A DNA stretch of 64,000 bases from Actinomucor elegans (GCA_026027325.1 JAMSLZ010000006.1:2418001-2482000); one strand, 5' to 3'. Positions 24,944-38,326 are shown, numbered from the stretch's first letter. Numbers and translations: made by a program. Notes: generated by a model from the sequence alone, not told the origin.

Positions 24944-25005
24944 GTAGATCTTGATCGATCCAGGTCTAATGTTGCATTTGATGTCTGAGTATTTTATGGT
25001 CTGAA
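24944..25005 (-). repeat. Dispersed intergenic repeat, copy 5 (inverted)
   Basis: Reverse-complement core: TTGATCGATCCAGGTCTAAT then GTTGCATTTGATGTCTGA. Confidence 0.5.
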
Positions 25006-25419
25006 CGGGCTACCACTCTACTAAAGCCATTATTCAACTAAACTGAAAGGTAAATACGATATAATAGTGAGTGAAAATAAATCACATGCATTTTATGCAA
25101 ATGAATTTTGTCATTATCTCCTTCGCTTTCTGCCTGTCTGTCTCTCTCTCTCTATATATATTGATATTGGTTTAATGCCGTATCTGAAGAGTTCAGAGTC
25201 TGTACTCGAAATGGACCACATTATTTATTAAAATCAATATTGAGAGTAAATTTTGGTTTTTTGGGACAAGCCATTGTGGTCGCCTTAACTGATGAAATCA
25301 ATCATCAGAATGCATTAAAACTCAAAAAAGCCAAACCCAGCCAGGAGAACAAAGAAAAAGCGCGTTCGTTTTCTCGCGTCTCTTTTTTTTTTTTTAAAAA
25401 AAAAGCGTTCAAACCTATC

Positions 25420-26221
<802 letters not shown>

Positions 26222-26235
26222 TAATAAATAGTTTA

Positions 26236-28576
26236 TTATTTGCTTACAGTGTATTGTCTCATGACATCTAAATCTTTATGCGAGCTTCGACCATTGGGCT
26301 GTCCTCCAGGTGTGGTAGGCCCTACAGTAGTAGGTGATCCTCCACTGTTTGAAGAAGTCTTTAAAAGTGATTGGAAAAAGTTTGCCAATACTTCATGAGA
26401 AGGTGCATTTTGACCTGCCGCATTGTTTGAGGAAGATGATGCTGCTGCTACAGCTGCAGCTGCAGTTGCAGATGATGGCGTATTATTGGTGTTATTTAAT
26501 CCACCAGGTGATGCCGGTAAAGGTGACATATGACCATTGGTCGATTTTGAATTGGTGCCATTGATGCCTTTCATTAATAGTTTTTCCAATGTCAAATCCT
26601 GTAGAAAAAAAAAGGGGTTAGCATACTGAATAGATACTAACAAATAAATGCAAACCTTTTTGCGGCCGTTTTCTGCAACAGGACTACCGTTAGTTGCATT
26701 TCCGCCCACTCGCATCATATGAAGCGCTGCAGATGTTACATCAAGAGGTCCAACCACGCCTGGTCTTCTGGCATGGGGATCACCAGCACCATTACTACTG
26801 CCTGTTCCATTTCTGTTACTGTTATCTTGTGTTTTCTGTAGCTTCTCGTAATGACGATCATAAAACGACTGTTCATCTTCACAAATGGTAGTGACAGGTG
26901 TAAATTGAGGCTATCAAACAAGTTTTAGATGCAAACGCTACTCATTCCTAGTATATTTTTTACCTGGATATCTAATTCATGATTGGCTATGGCTTCTTCG
27001 TATGTGCCTCTTGCACCTGTATTTCCGGGTTTTTGTCGATCAATGACAGCATCCATATCTGCATCCCAGCCTTCACTTACATGATCGCAATCAAAGCCTT
27101 CCCTGAGGATTCTGATTTTACCCCAAGAATCCCAGCCTGAAGGTACAAGCACAGTATCACGTTCAATAACTTGTGCTTTTAGGCGGAAAGGGTATGGTTT
27201 AGAAGGCGTATTCAATACGCGATGAAGGATATATTCGCGAAGGTTGTGAAAGGTATAAGGATGTAGAGTTGACGTATAGAATAATGCAGCACCATCTGAA
27301 TAAAGCAAACATATAAGCACGTTTACATTATCTATAAAAAGAGTGCACACACTTACACTTCATACATATGCAACGAAGCGTTTGTTGAATATAATCAAAC
27401 TGGTCATCTTTGTAGTCATGCGTCTGTTCCAAACTATTTAAAGCATCACTCTATACTCTTGTTAGAACTGAGAAAACACGTGCGATTTAATATTTACCTT
27501 GCAACAGACGATAGTAATAGGTATACCAAGGTTATTGGTTAAGCAACCAGATGTCAAAGGCAAAACAACTTGATCAAGAGTAGTAGAAGTGGATGACTGT
27601 ATATTACTGTTTAACAAATGAGTGCTTGCAGTAGTTGAAGGTATAGAACTTGTTGAAGTGGAAGCAGTGATAGTTAATCCATGAAGTGGAGTTGATGGTT
27701 CACTGTATGTTTGCAAGTAACGTTCCACTACATAACAACAAAAAGTAAGTATAATATATATATATCATACAGCAAAACGAGTTTTACATTTCTCTTTGAG
27801 TTCATCTACAATGGCTCTTCCTTTACTCCAAGCAACGTCAGTATTGGCCATTCCTTCCTTAAGGATTTCATCTAAAACATGGTGCAATACATTGATCCAT
27901 CGTTCCAAAGTTTCCAAAAACTTCCAAGGACGCGTCCAATCCAATAGAATAAGCACACAGGAATCAGCTATCGTTTCTGCTCTTAATGCAAACTTCAACA
28001 GAGGCAAAAACTCGGGTGAAGATAGTCCTAGCTGATACAATCCAAGCCTTGCCATTGCTAACCAAGAAAATAAGTATTACAAGCCTCTTTTTTTTTTTAC
28101 CCTTTTGTATTACCTTCATGTTCTTCATCTTTGACGTCTACAAAAGAGTAACCTAAAGCTAGATTATTCTTTTCTTCCTCTGAACTTGTGTGGGTATAAT
28201 TGTGATTATTTGTCAAACTAACACTGAAAGGTGCAGGTTCTTCTTTTTCAAATAAAGGCAGTTGCTGTGGTCCTGGATCGTTCTTCAAATAGTGAACTAG
28301 AGTCGATTTACCTACACCTGGATCACCTACAGGGATAGGAGTTTAATATTTTCTTCTTTTTTTTTTTTTTTTTTTCCTTTTTATTTTTCTCGGTTCCGTA
28401 CCTAATATTAAAACATTTTTTGTTGGTACCATTTTAGAGGATGCAACACCTTTTAAAATGCCAGACCAAATTTCATCTTTCTCGGGTATAAAGGAACTAG
28501 ACTGGTATTGTTGAGTCATGACAGAGTTAGTTGAAACACTCTGAGAAGGCGTAACGGAAGATAATAAGCTATTCAT
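26236..28576 (-). CDS. Cytoplasmic dynein light intermediate chain
   Basis: Eight exons: 28576-28402, 28326-28114, 28057-27788, 27727-27498, 27450-27357, 27295-26964, 26910-26656 and 26598-26236. They give 643 residues. A Ras-like G domain carries the P-loop GDPGVGKST (59-67), split by the first intron. ALRAETIADSCVLILLDWTR and FIPKTP-region equivalents match DLIC. GSLIYTS-like YGAALFYTSTLHPYTFHNL and VLVPSGWDSWGKIRILREGF are diagnostic of dynein LIC. The C-terminal 200 residues are low-complexity (Ser, Asn, Thr, Ala runs) with a short helix LANFFQSLLK that corresponds in position to the adaptor-binding helix of animal LICs. The protein links dynein heavy chain to cargo adaptors. Confidence 0.92.
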
Positions 28577-30276
28577 TTTTCTTTTGAAAAAAAGGTATTC
28601 GAGTCTTTTTTTTAGGGTTTTCGGGTTATGCGGTTAGGTTATCTTTATAAAAAAAAAAGGCTGTTTTTATGAGTTTGGGTATATAATATAAGTTAAAAGG
28701 GAATAAGGATGGAGAAAAAAAGTGAGCAAAAAAAAAAGAAGAAGAAAATGAAAAAGGATAGATGCAAGAAGTTTAACTCGAGAAAAAAAAATGTTGATGC
28801 GTGAGCGTATATTTCCATATGCTACGCTGTGCTATTTGTCTCTGGGCTTTTTGCTACATGTCTGTCCCGGGAGAAGGGACGTCATTTACAGATGTCCCGA
28901 TTAGCTTATACCTTGTACTTCTACACGATGCTGGATTTTAATATTCCATAATTGGATGTCGGCAATTGAATAATATGAAGGCAAAAATTAATTCTGGGAA
29001 TCAGAAAGTTCTCATTTCTCTCTTTAATGTAACTTCTTTTTATAATAAAAGCATTTATGTCATGGTAAAGTTGATTAAATTGAGTTACACGCATAATGGT
29101 ACACACTATACTCTTGATTTGTTATGAAAATGCTGAATTATCTTTGTTTGTATTAGTTTTCGGGGAGGGGGCTATTTGGTTTTTTTTTTGCAAACAACTT
29201 GACTTTTTTTTTCATATGAGAAAAAACAAAAAAAAACAGGAGTGCTTCTATCGATATACAAAATGTTTTTGCATTTTAAACTACACCTCTGAAATGAATA
29301 TTGTACACCAAAATGCAAGATTAAAGTTTTCAAGAAAATCGAAGCAAAGGGGTACACCACCGAAAAAGGTATGTTGTGTTTTAACTTATGCTTCCCATCG
29401 AACAGTTGTGATTGGCTACTCAAATCTCCGCCAATACTGCATTGGCATTTTGAGCACAACGCGAAAACTGTAGACAGTTAATCACAAGCGTGTACCAATA
29501 GATGATGTTCCCAGCATATATCTGCCTTGCGAAGATGTTTTCAAAGCCAATCCTGCTTTTTTATGAAACTAAAATACATGGTTCACAAAGATGCGGAGAT
29601 TATAAACGAGTCCAAAATAATAAAAATCAGGCACACCACGATGATTGTTGTGTATCATCAGTGGTATAGTTCGAATTACAGACAACACTGTTTATTTTAA
29701 AAAATCAAAAGTCTTTTCAGGATTATTGTATCAGTATTTGATAATTAATGTGGCTTTCAGAAAGCACGTCCAGCAACTATGTGCAGCTTCCTATTCACTT
29801 ATGTCACTTTTCACAAAGGCGTTATACCTATTCATCATACAATAGATCATGACTGTTCGTACATAAGAGAAATCCAAGGTAAAAGTATATCCTCGTATTG
29901 AAGAGTAAAATATCTAAGCACTGGTATCTTGTTCAATCCCATCAGATGCATAAACTCGATCATACATGAATCGAATATTTACAACAAATCCGGCTTTCAG
30001 GTGTAGATAAGGGGAGGGGGGGAGGGACGATAGTTTAAAAAATTAGGGTAATGAATCATTTCTATGTACCAGTTTCGATCAAAGTGTTGCGCCTTATTAG
30101 GTGAGATGATATTACTTAATTATGATGCAACACAAAAGTTTTATATAAGGGAATAGTAAAAGTTGTGTAAGAAATGAAAGAGCAGAGCGGAAACATTAGA
30201 CATGTATATTTTGCTTTGCGCCAGTATGCGTTGGAATATCAACTGGACAAGTAATATAATCATAAAAACAGGTAAA

Positions 30277-30350
30277 GCAGTTCATTTTGGGAATAGAGTA
30301 CAAATCAGACGCGATATTTAATCAGGATCTGTCGAAAGCTCTACTGATTA
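30277..30350 (+). repeat. Dispersed intergenic repeat, copy 6
   Basis: Full-length-looking copy: GCAGTTCATTTTGGGAATAG, then CAGACGCGATATTTAATCAG, then GATCTGTCGAAAGCTCTACT. Confidence 0.65.
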
Positions 30351-30640
30351 TCCAATATGTATGAATACTGCATTGTATTATAGTTAAATGATGACTTTAG
30401 TAAGCACAAAGGTTTACTTTGGACTTGTACCTAGTACAAAGCGTGCATTTTTTCTAATAAAATATCTTTCATAAGCGTATATCAAGATTGCTGTGCAGAC
30501 AGTGTAACCATATCAGGGGAGAGAAGGATCTCAAACACAAGTAAAGACAATACCATTTTACGGTTTTTAATACAGATGCAATTGGCTAAAGACAAAGAAA
30601 CCTCATTACGGGCTTTTAAATAAAGGCTAGATGCAACAGC

Positions 30641-30720
30641 TGATCCTGAGCATAGGCTACTTATCTGGTACGACATATAATCGGAATCGGTCAAGAGATC
30701 TATTGGTCATTAGATCTAGG
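30641..30720 (+). repeat. Dispersed intergenic repeat, copy 7
   Basis: GAGCATAGGCTACTTATCTG, then CGACATATAATCGGAATCGG, then TCAAGAGATCTATTGGTC. Confidence 0.6.
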
Positions 30721-30811
30721 TAGCATGAAATATATATAGTTTAACTGTTGTTTATTGACGAATACAACGTACTGACTGCATTGCAGTTCAGAAAAGCAAT
30801 CAATAGATAAA

Positions 30812-30872
30812 GCAACTCATTTTAAACATGAATTACTGATTTGATGCAACTCTAAATGGAGATTTGTAGAGT
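30812..30872 (+). repeat. Dispersed intergenic repeat, copy 8
   Basis: Left half only: CAACTCATTTTAAACATGAA then TTTGATGCAACTCTAAATGG. Confidence 0.45.
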
Positions 30873-30974
30873 TGCATACATTTATAAATTTACTGGGCAA
30901 TATGAATTATATATGATCTTGAGTCGATTACTGACAAATCATACAAATCATTTCTATTTGATAGATTGAGCAGC

Positions 30975-31046
30975 TAATTATGAGTATAGGCTATTGATTT
31001 GATGCGAATTGAAACTAAATGGGTTGAAAAATCTATAGATCTATTG
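30975..31046 (+). repeat. Dispersed intergenic repeat, copy 9
   Basis: TTATGAGTATAGGCTATTGA, then TTGATGCGAATTGAAACTAA, then AAAAATCTATAGATCTATTG. Confidence 0.5.
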
Positions 31047-32842
31047 TCCTAGTCATGTAAAAAGTATTTAAACTCGTTGCACTTTACATTGTAAACTATT
31101 TAACTAAAACATGTTGTATTCATGTAAGCCAGGACGGCTTATAACTTCACCTCAAATTTAAGAGCAAGAGCGAGAATCATCATAATCCTTATCATTGTGT
31201 GTCTGTTTAATATAAAACACTAGCAATACCTAATTATATCAAGCGCACAAGAAGTCCATTTGGTAGTAGAATGTAAAGTCAAAGGATAAATAACCTGCAG
31301 TATCAAAGAATCATGCATCAATAATTTGGTTTAACCCGTTCATCTTCAACAAATACAGTAGTATATATAATTGACCCTTTTCAATAATGATATAGGGTCA
31401 GCAGTAAAAAGCATAACAAGCATATAAAGAAACTTTCTTCTATCGTTTGCATAGTCTACACCATACTTCTGTTAATTAAATATCTTATCGATACGACGCT
31501 TATAGATAATGCATACCTTTAACTGCTGATTACACTTAATTTCAACTTTAATGCTACACTTTTTACTCACGATTTTATCAATGCATCAAGTTTTGGTGCT
31601 GATAGCACCGTTAAATCTACTTTTTATAACCGTGCAAAGCGTTTGATAACCCCATACTGTAAGAGCTTTATACAAAAAAAAAGTCATTTGTCTGTAGCTT
31701 CTCAATTACTGTCTTTTTTTAATTGAATTAGGGCACCTAATAATGTTGTTTAATAGGGAATAGTTTTGGGGGACATATATCAATCTGTACTTTAAAGATG
31801 AAATCGCTATAGCAATTGGTTATATAAAAAAGGAATAGAGAAACGAGAGGTCGTAGTAACCTGTAACAATGGCCAATAAAATCACTTGGAAGAATCAACA
31901 AAAACAACTGAAGGCACCCATTTTGTGTGCACATTTTCCATATTTCAAGCATTGTTTTAATGTCACGGATGGCATCAATCTCAAGGTACAGCGTGCTTAA
32001 GGTATAGCTTGTATCTTTTGTCGGAAGTTTTTTTTTTTTTAGAGATATGGTCTTTAAAGAAGAATACCAAAAATTGTATATGGCTTGCAAATAACGTGTA
32101 ATGGCTAAAAGGAGTACAGTATGTTCTTACATTTATATATTTCATTATATTTTGTGAAAGTTTGGTAAGTCACTGCATCTTTATCTAAATATTTTAGTGC
32201 TAGAAGATTGCTTTAAAGAACCAGAAGATATATTTTAAACCGCTTTTAAGCAGTAAACAAAGTATCAATATATGCATTGAACAATGGAAAACATAATGTG
32301 CTTGCACAGCGCGTTCATCCATTAGATTTTTTTTGTGTGAACCCTTATTCCCATTTTAATATTAAATAAACATTCGCAAACGCAACACGGATAAGCCCAA
32401 GGTTGTATAAAATGTAATGCGATATCTAGTAAATCAACAGCTATCCAATATATCCTGTGTTCACCAAGCTACTGTTAAAAAGAGTGTAGTCTTTTGAACC
32501 TTTTAGAAATCCAATCATAAATCACGTATTACCAAAATCTAAAAATATAAAAATATGTGATTGCATACATGCAGATACATCAAATATATGTATGTTCTTA
32601 ATAAAATTAGTCCTGAAAATACCGTCGTTGTGAAAATTTAGGTCTATGACCATATCCTTGAGATTTTTTTTTCTGAAATACAATCCTTTTTGTTTTGAAA
32701 TGATGATCCCTATTTAAAACTACATCTGATTACTTGTTTAAAATGAAGCGTTACATTGACTAGAATCATTTTTTAATCAAAACATTTGAGGTATATAATA
32801 ATAGAAACATGCAAAGTACATTACAGTCATTTCGTATTACTT

Positions 32843-32928
32843 AGATCCATAGATCAATATCTCTCTCTGCGGGCCTTGGTTAAATGTCGCATCCGATCAA
32901 CACAATGTGTTTAGAGTGAGCTACTGCA
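32843..32928 (-). repeat. Dispersed intergenic repeat, copy 10 (inverted)
   Basis: GATCCATAGATC, then GGTTAAATGTCGCATCCGAT (the reverse complement of the core), then GAGTGAGCTACTG at the far end. Confidence 0.6.
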
Positions 32929-33279
32929 TTAATTTTCATAACTGCATTAAGCGGTTAGCTATAGATTAAAGCATAACAGTGCAAAAGGAACTCTAAATCC
33001 AATCTAATTCCCGCTCTCTGGAACCATTTTCTTGCGACAAGCATTTGCCCTTTTTCTTCATGTAAAAATATATAAGAATTACATAGTACGTATCTTGGAA
33101 AATGGACAACTTTTTTGGTATTAGGAATTGTGCTCTCCACTTGAAACACAAGTTTATCAAAGAGGAATCCAATAGGGTGTACCTTGTGAAAAACAATGAA
33201 ATTCAAGTCCCTTTTTTTTTCGGGTCTATATACGTGTATAAAGCAAGTTTTGACGTGTTGCTCTTTTACTTTATTCAAC

Positions 33280-34885
33280 ATGTATAGAAGAAGAAAGCGT
33301 ACTGTTGAAGAAAAGCCCGAAATTCCAAATACCATTGAAGGATTTGGTTATGTATTAAATGAAAATGGCGAAATAAGAAGCAAGACATTAGGTATGTCAA
33401 ACGCGTTTTTTTTTTCTATTTGACGTTGTGCTAAAGTTATGTACAGGAGAGCGCTATGTGTTTGATTACTTACCCAAGGATCGGCCATATAACGAATTGC
33501 GATACAGAAAGTTTATAGGTAATTAGGGGCGAGTAGCTTGTTTAATCAAACCAGTTGACTCATGATTGAATAGATCTCGTTGGCGATGAGGTCGAGAAAC
33601 AGTTGCAAGCTGAACCTTATAACTTTCAAAAGGTTATTGTGCCTATTGGCGCTGATCCCGAGAAAGATGTACATTCGTATATCTACATGACGTGGGTTGA
33701 CGTTGATATATACATATATATTCAGTTATGACTAACATGCAACTAGTCCCAATGCCATGACTACCACTGATAAACTTATGATTATGATTCCTGGCAATCA
33801 TACAAGGTAAATTGGTAGATGTGAGGCCAAACATATGACTAAGTAGCCCTGTAGAATCGGCCAATGGAGCAGACGTGTCATGTGTGATGAGAATATCAAG
33901 GTACATTAGCCTAGAATTCGATAGTAGTATAATTAACTGGGATGATAGACTGGCTCTATGATGCAAATCACGGAAATGGTTAAAGAAAAAGGATATGAAG
34001 TGATTATCTTGAATTCAAATGGCAATTATTGGTATGATGGTCGTGCTTGGGTAAGTACCCTTTTTTTATGGATGCTATTGATTAAAACTAAATATGTATA
34101 ATATAAGGATACTCCTCAAATACACACCAGTAAATTGACTGTTGTGCCAGGTAACATCAACCCCACTTTTTTTTATATTGTACTTGCATTCACATATACA
34201 TTTTAGAAAACGAAACCCCCGAAAAACACTGTCAGTATGTGTTCCATCACTTTATAAGGTAGACTATACTAGGTAGTATGTTATTCAGCTCTAAAGTATC
34301 ATGTTAGAAACGCCAAAGCGGCCAAGATGGCTGTTATTGCTATGGGTTGGGGCGGACATAGTTTCACGCTTGCCCTGAATAATGAGTGTGAGTTATACTG
34401 CAGATCAAGGGAAGCATTTACTAACTACTGAATTAGTCGATTTTATTAAAGATCATGTCAAGGCAGTAGCCATGACAAATAGCGTGCATGCAAGAGATTT
34501 AATTGAAGGCGATGCTAGACGCACTTTTATGTTTGATGTAGGTAATATTACTTGCAGCAGCAAATCATCTCATATCATTCTATAGAACTGTGTAAATTGG
34601 GTCATTTCTAATGCAAAAAAAGGTGAAGTAGTTCAAGATCTTCGATTTGGCTGCACTAGTATTTCTTCAGGTAAGCTTTGCAGCGTATATACATATATTA
34701 TATTCATAGTCTATGTAGAGCTTGAAATTGCAGACTTTACGCTGACTAAAATGCTGGATGATATCATGAAGTTTATCTATATTAAAATGGGGGATATTGA
34801 AGTAGAGATCAGTGATGATGATGAGGAATTCACCAAGGAAGAGCTAGCAGATCTTGATAATATCAAAATACTCAGCGTTGAATAA
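33280..34885 (+). CDS. Arb2-domain protein (FAM172A-like)
   Basis: Twelve exons: 33280-33391, 33447-33518, 33574-33691, 33747-33806, 33855-33900, 33949-34050, 34108-34150, 34207-34258, 34308-34387, 34404-34537, 34586-34670 and 34719-34885. They give 356 residues in frame. Collinear with FAM172A/Arb2: GFGYVLNENGEIRSKTLGER, YNFQKVIVPIGADPEKDVHS, TTDKLMIMIPGNHTRIGQWS, GYEVIILNSNGNYW, HVKAVAMTNSVH and DNCVNWVISN. The fold is alpha/beta-hydrolase-like. Fission yeast Arb2 acts with Argonaute chaperone complexes, and animal FAM172A links chromatin, AGO2 and splicing. Where the animal proteins have AHSYGG, this one has AMGWGGHSF, so a catalytic serine at that elbow is absent and an enzymatic role is unlikely. 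Exon 9 and exon 10 are separated by a very short (16-nt) gap, so this one boundary is doubtful. Confidence 0.82.
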
Positions 34886-35700
34886 TATCACCTTTTCCAG
34901 ATAATAAATACTTCTCTATTTATTCTTGGCATCTTCTATCGCTTCCAAAACTAGGACTTGTCCCGTTTTTTTCCTGGGTTTTGTGTGTATATCAGCTGAA
35001 CTATATATCAAAACAAAAGGATTCGTTCCTTTATGTCATTGCACCCCCCTTGCCCCAATTATTTATATCATGCATGCACTATTCTTTTTTTTTTTCTTTG
35101 TATTCAAACAATACGTATCACTCTTCGCTATGTTTTTGTCTATTTGGCATAAAAAAAAAGGATGCGATGCAGTGCATCACTTGCATTGCATTTCTTTCTT
35201 GTATTAATCCTACAGTTACGAATCATTACGCCTTTATCATGTCAAACCCCTATAAGGTCCATGTGAGTTGGTTGTATTTAAATCATTACGGCATAGAATA
35301 TAGAACAGTAAAGGGGGGCTTACGGAGCGAGATTCAAAACAAAGACAAAACGTTATTTTTGGGCTAAATACTTGCTTAAACTAAAGTCATACCCGCTTCT
35401 TATTAGACGTGATCTTAGATACAAAAGTGTGGTTTGGTTGGTTCACAAATCAACAAATATATGCAGGTAAAAGTCGAGTGTTTTGCAGCATAATGTATAA
35501 ACAGTAAAATCAATTTGAAGCACCTATAGTTTCGCCACTCGTTCATAGAGCCATCATCACCCCTCTTTTTTTTTTGTTCAAGTTAAAAGTACAAAACCGG
35601 TACTCTCTTTCTCTTTCTTTCTGCTTGTATACTATTTAATCACAAATTAAAAACAAGTAAGTACTATCTATGTGCAATCACTTGTATACTTATATTATAT
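34886..35700. other. Intergenic and 5' region of the APSES gene
   Basis: No gene is supported. The segment should include the APSES promoter, non-coding leader and possibly a first coding exon. A clear donor (AACAA then GTAAGT) lies at about 35655-35661, matching an acceptor at 35701-35702. A CT-rich run (about 35600-35625) precedes it. Confidence 0.5.
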
Positions 35701-35702
35701 AG

Positions 35703-37601
35703 TGGAGGGCATCTATCAGAACAATTTGTATTCTTCACAACAACAATCGCCCTATGTATTGCCACCAAGCCATCCAGATCATACCTATCATTACGGAAAC
35801 CAATATCGTAGTGCCTTTTCTGATGCTAGACCAAACACACCCACATCATCCTTTCATCATTCGGCTGGTCTGAATTCTAACACCAATAATTATCATCATC
35901 ATCATCATCATCATCATAATCAAGACAACGATACCTTTAATACCACTGCTACTACTACTACCACTAATACTAATACTAATCCTAATACTTCCTGGAATCA
36001 CCCTTCTCCTACTAATCTACCCTGGAATACAAACTCTCCTCCACCCTTGCCTCCTCCATCTCGTCATAATAGCTTTGGCGGATATCCCTCCAATTCTCTT
36101 TTACATAACAACACTCCATTACCTCATATGCCTGCACCTATGCAAAGACCAAAACTAACTACCACTGTTTGGGAAGATGAAGGCACTCTTTGCTATCAAG
36201 TAGATGCAAAGAGTGTTTGCGTAGCACGTCGACAAGGTATGTAAACATAACAGACAAATAAACATATGGCTAACCCATCAGAATAGACAATGATATGATC
36301 AATGGCACTAAACTATTAAATGTCGTTGGTATGTCTCGAGGTAAACGCGATGGTATCCTCAAGAACGAAAAGGGACGTGTTGTGGTCAAAGTAGGCGCAA
36401 TGCATCTCAAAGGCGTCTGGATCACATTTACCCGTGCAAAGGATTTGGCTACCAAGTTCAAAATAGTTGATATCCTTTATCCGTTGTTTGTTGAAGATCC
36501 TTCCGTTTTTCTGTCTGTTCCACCACCCCCTCCTTCCACTTCTTCTACTACTAATGGCGGAGTCCTTCCGATGATGTTACCTTCAAGTAATCCTTCCGCT
36601 AGAGTGTATAATAGCAATGGCAATTTTAGCCCGATTAATATGCAAACCTGGGACAGACAGCAACCATATCTCCCTAGTATCACCAATCAACAACAGCAAG
36701 ATCAAAGTAAGGATATATTAATGTTTGTTTTCTTTGTGTATTATTTGAAACTCATTGTTATTATTAGTGATTATACGATCACAACAACAATCAAATAACA
36801 ACAACTTACAAAGTGGCAGTGTTAGTCCTGTACCTGGCAATATCTTGCCTACAGCGGATGAAAATGACATGTACTTGCTTAATAATCCTTATGAATACCG
36901 TAACAACAACAGATACGCTAATTCTACGTCAAGCAGTAGCTACCACATTTACTCCAATGATAATCCTTCCAATGCCACAACCAACTCTGACAATTTCTCA
37001 CCTTATGATCATAGCAATAGCCCTTATATCCAACAACGGAAATTGCAGCATGCTTCAGTGATTGATCATGTCGACAAGAATGAATCAGAAGAGCAAAACC
37101 GTCGCGGTAGCATTGATTTCCCTACAAGTCCTCCACCTGAAGCTTCTACCACTACTTCCACTACTCCTACCTCGGGTCTTGCCAAGTACAGCAGCTATGT
37201 CAGTGCCTCATCTTCTTCTTGGTCTGAGTCAAATAGACCATTACCTCAAGACATGGATGCGGCCAACCGAAAGTCTTTGCCCCTAGGTAAATTGTACAAT
37301 GTTTACACGTAAAATAACCTTATATTTAACTTTGGTTTAATTAGGTACTCTTCGAAACACAAACAGCAATCTTGTTATGGCACCCGGGTGCCATCCATTA
37401 TCCAATGAAATCGAAGATACAAAACGTGGCGAAGAAGAAAAGCAGCCCTTGATGAAGGGAAGAAAACGAGTTCACCAACAAGACAAATCTTCTCATGTGA
37501 GATTACAGCATCCTCAACAACAACAACAACAGCAGCAGCAGCAACAACAGCAGCAGCAGCGCAAACGTATGAAAAACGATCATATTTCCAACTCGCCATA
37601 A
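35703..37601 (+). CDS. APSES-domain transcription factor (StuA/Asm1-like), 5' end unresolved
   Basis: Four exons are clear: 35703-36236, 36287-36706, 36768-37286 and 37345-37601 (stop). The APSES DNA-binding domain spans the first two ([20 protein letters not shown], then [20 protein letters not shown], then [20 protein letters not shown] and VDILYPLF). This bHLH-like domain controls development and morphology in fungi (StuA, Phd1, Sok2, Asm1). Around it lie low-complexity arms: a His run at about 35894-35922 (CAT repeats), Asn/Thr runs, a Pro-rich part, and near the C-terminus a Gln run (37516-37560, CAA/CAG) followed by a basic RKRMK nuclear-localisation-like motif. Exon 1 enters in phase 1 and no in-frame ATG precedes the domain region, so at least one short upstream coding exon is missing, or translation starts late or at a non-AUG codon. 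Confidence 0.82.
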
Positions 37602-37776
37602 CTTTATACCATATTATCATATTTAATAATGTCTATCATATCATCATCTATTTACATCAAAAAATCTCATCATTTATTATATATATCCATATCTATTAGT
37701 TATACATAACACACATTCATATAAAATAAAAAAATAAAATAAAAGAATCTAGCATCTTCTTTAACCTTGTGTATCA

Positions 37777-38326
37777 TGAATATAAGCCTAGTAAAAGAAA
37801 AAAGGCTTGGTTTCTTAAAAGTCAATTTATTTTGGAGCAACTGATAACAGTGTACCTGTCGGATTTGCAACCGCTCGTTCCTAAAGTGCTCTTTTTCTGA
37901 CAGATGCACAAACAAGCAAACGCTTTGAACACGTCAAACCCTCTCCAGCCTCATACTATATAGATGAGATACATGCTCTGAAACGAAGCACCGTCGTACG
38001 ATACCAGACGGATCGAGTTTAAGTTGCATACATATATGGGTAAACAAAAAAGTCATTCGATGTACGCTTGATTTAAATACACTGCATTTCTAGAACGTAC
38101 GCTTTTTTTTTGATCGACATACATGGCAGAATGTATTAGTACACTGTCTCTCAATTTAGTCCGTATGCAATATGATGTATTGGCTCGTTATTGTCATTGA
38201 TATATACACATCGCCATGTACTTTGCCCGCAGTATGTTGATTGCGCAACAGTGGCAACAACGTCGATTGAATCAAGTACCTATTTCTATTGGATGGCAGC
38301 AATTGCAATTAAAAGCTTCTCTTTGA
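37777..38326 (+). pseudogene. Possible broken or unrecognised small gene
   Basis: Patches with coding character on the plus strand. One reads EYKPSKRKKAWFLKSQFILE and on to LQPLVPK (37777-37890). One base out of frame it continues as LFLTDAQTSKRFEHVKPSP and on to KRSTVVRYQTDRV (about 37893-38022). An ATG at 38124 opens MAECISTLSLNLVRMQYDVL, and 38216-38326 encodes MYFARSMLIAQQWQQRRLNQ with an Arg/Gln-rich end. No splice solution joins them without a frameshift. I do not recognise the family. It could be a pseudogene or a gene with unusual introns. Confidence 0.3.

Larger units (their letters stand above)
23343..25419. other. Gene-poor region with four dispersed-repeat copies
   Basis: About 2.1 kb, no gene supported. 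It contains repeat copies near 23587, 23646, 23997 and 24944 (the last inverted). A CT-rich and TA-rich run (25137-25160) and a poly(T)/poly(A) pair (25383-25404) precede the thymidylate kinase start. Confidence 0.5.
28577..33279. other. Large gene-poor region, repeat-rich
   Basis: About 4.7 kb without a supportable gene. Five repeat copies (about 30277, 30641, 30812, 30975 and an inverted one at 32843) lie here. The proximal 250 bp is the dynein LIC promoter, with A-rich runs. A G-rich run is at 30009-30026. No tRNA-like or other RNA gene could be recognised by eye. Confidence 0.5.

Noticed and set aside
28577..33279. Possible tRNA or other RNA genes in the large gaps
   Set aside because: No cloverleaf with the conserved T-arm sequence could be found by eye; a covariance-model search would be needed.
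34926..35367. Two overlapping plus-strand ORFs after the Arb2 gene
   Set aside because: Phe/Tyr/Cys-rich translation typical of AT-rich non-coding DNA; no domain, no splice context.
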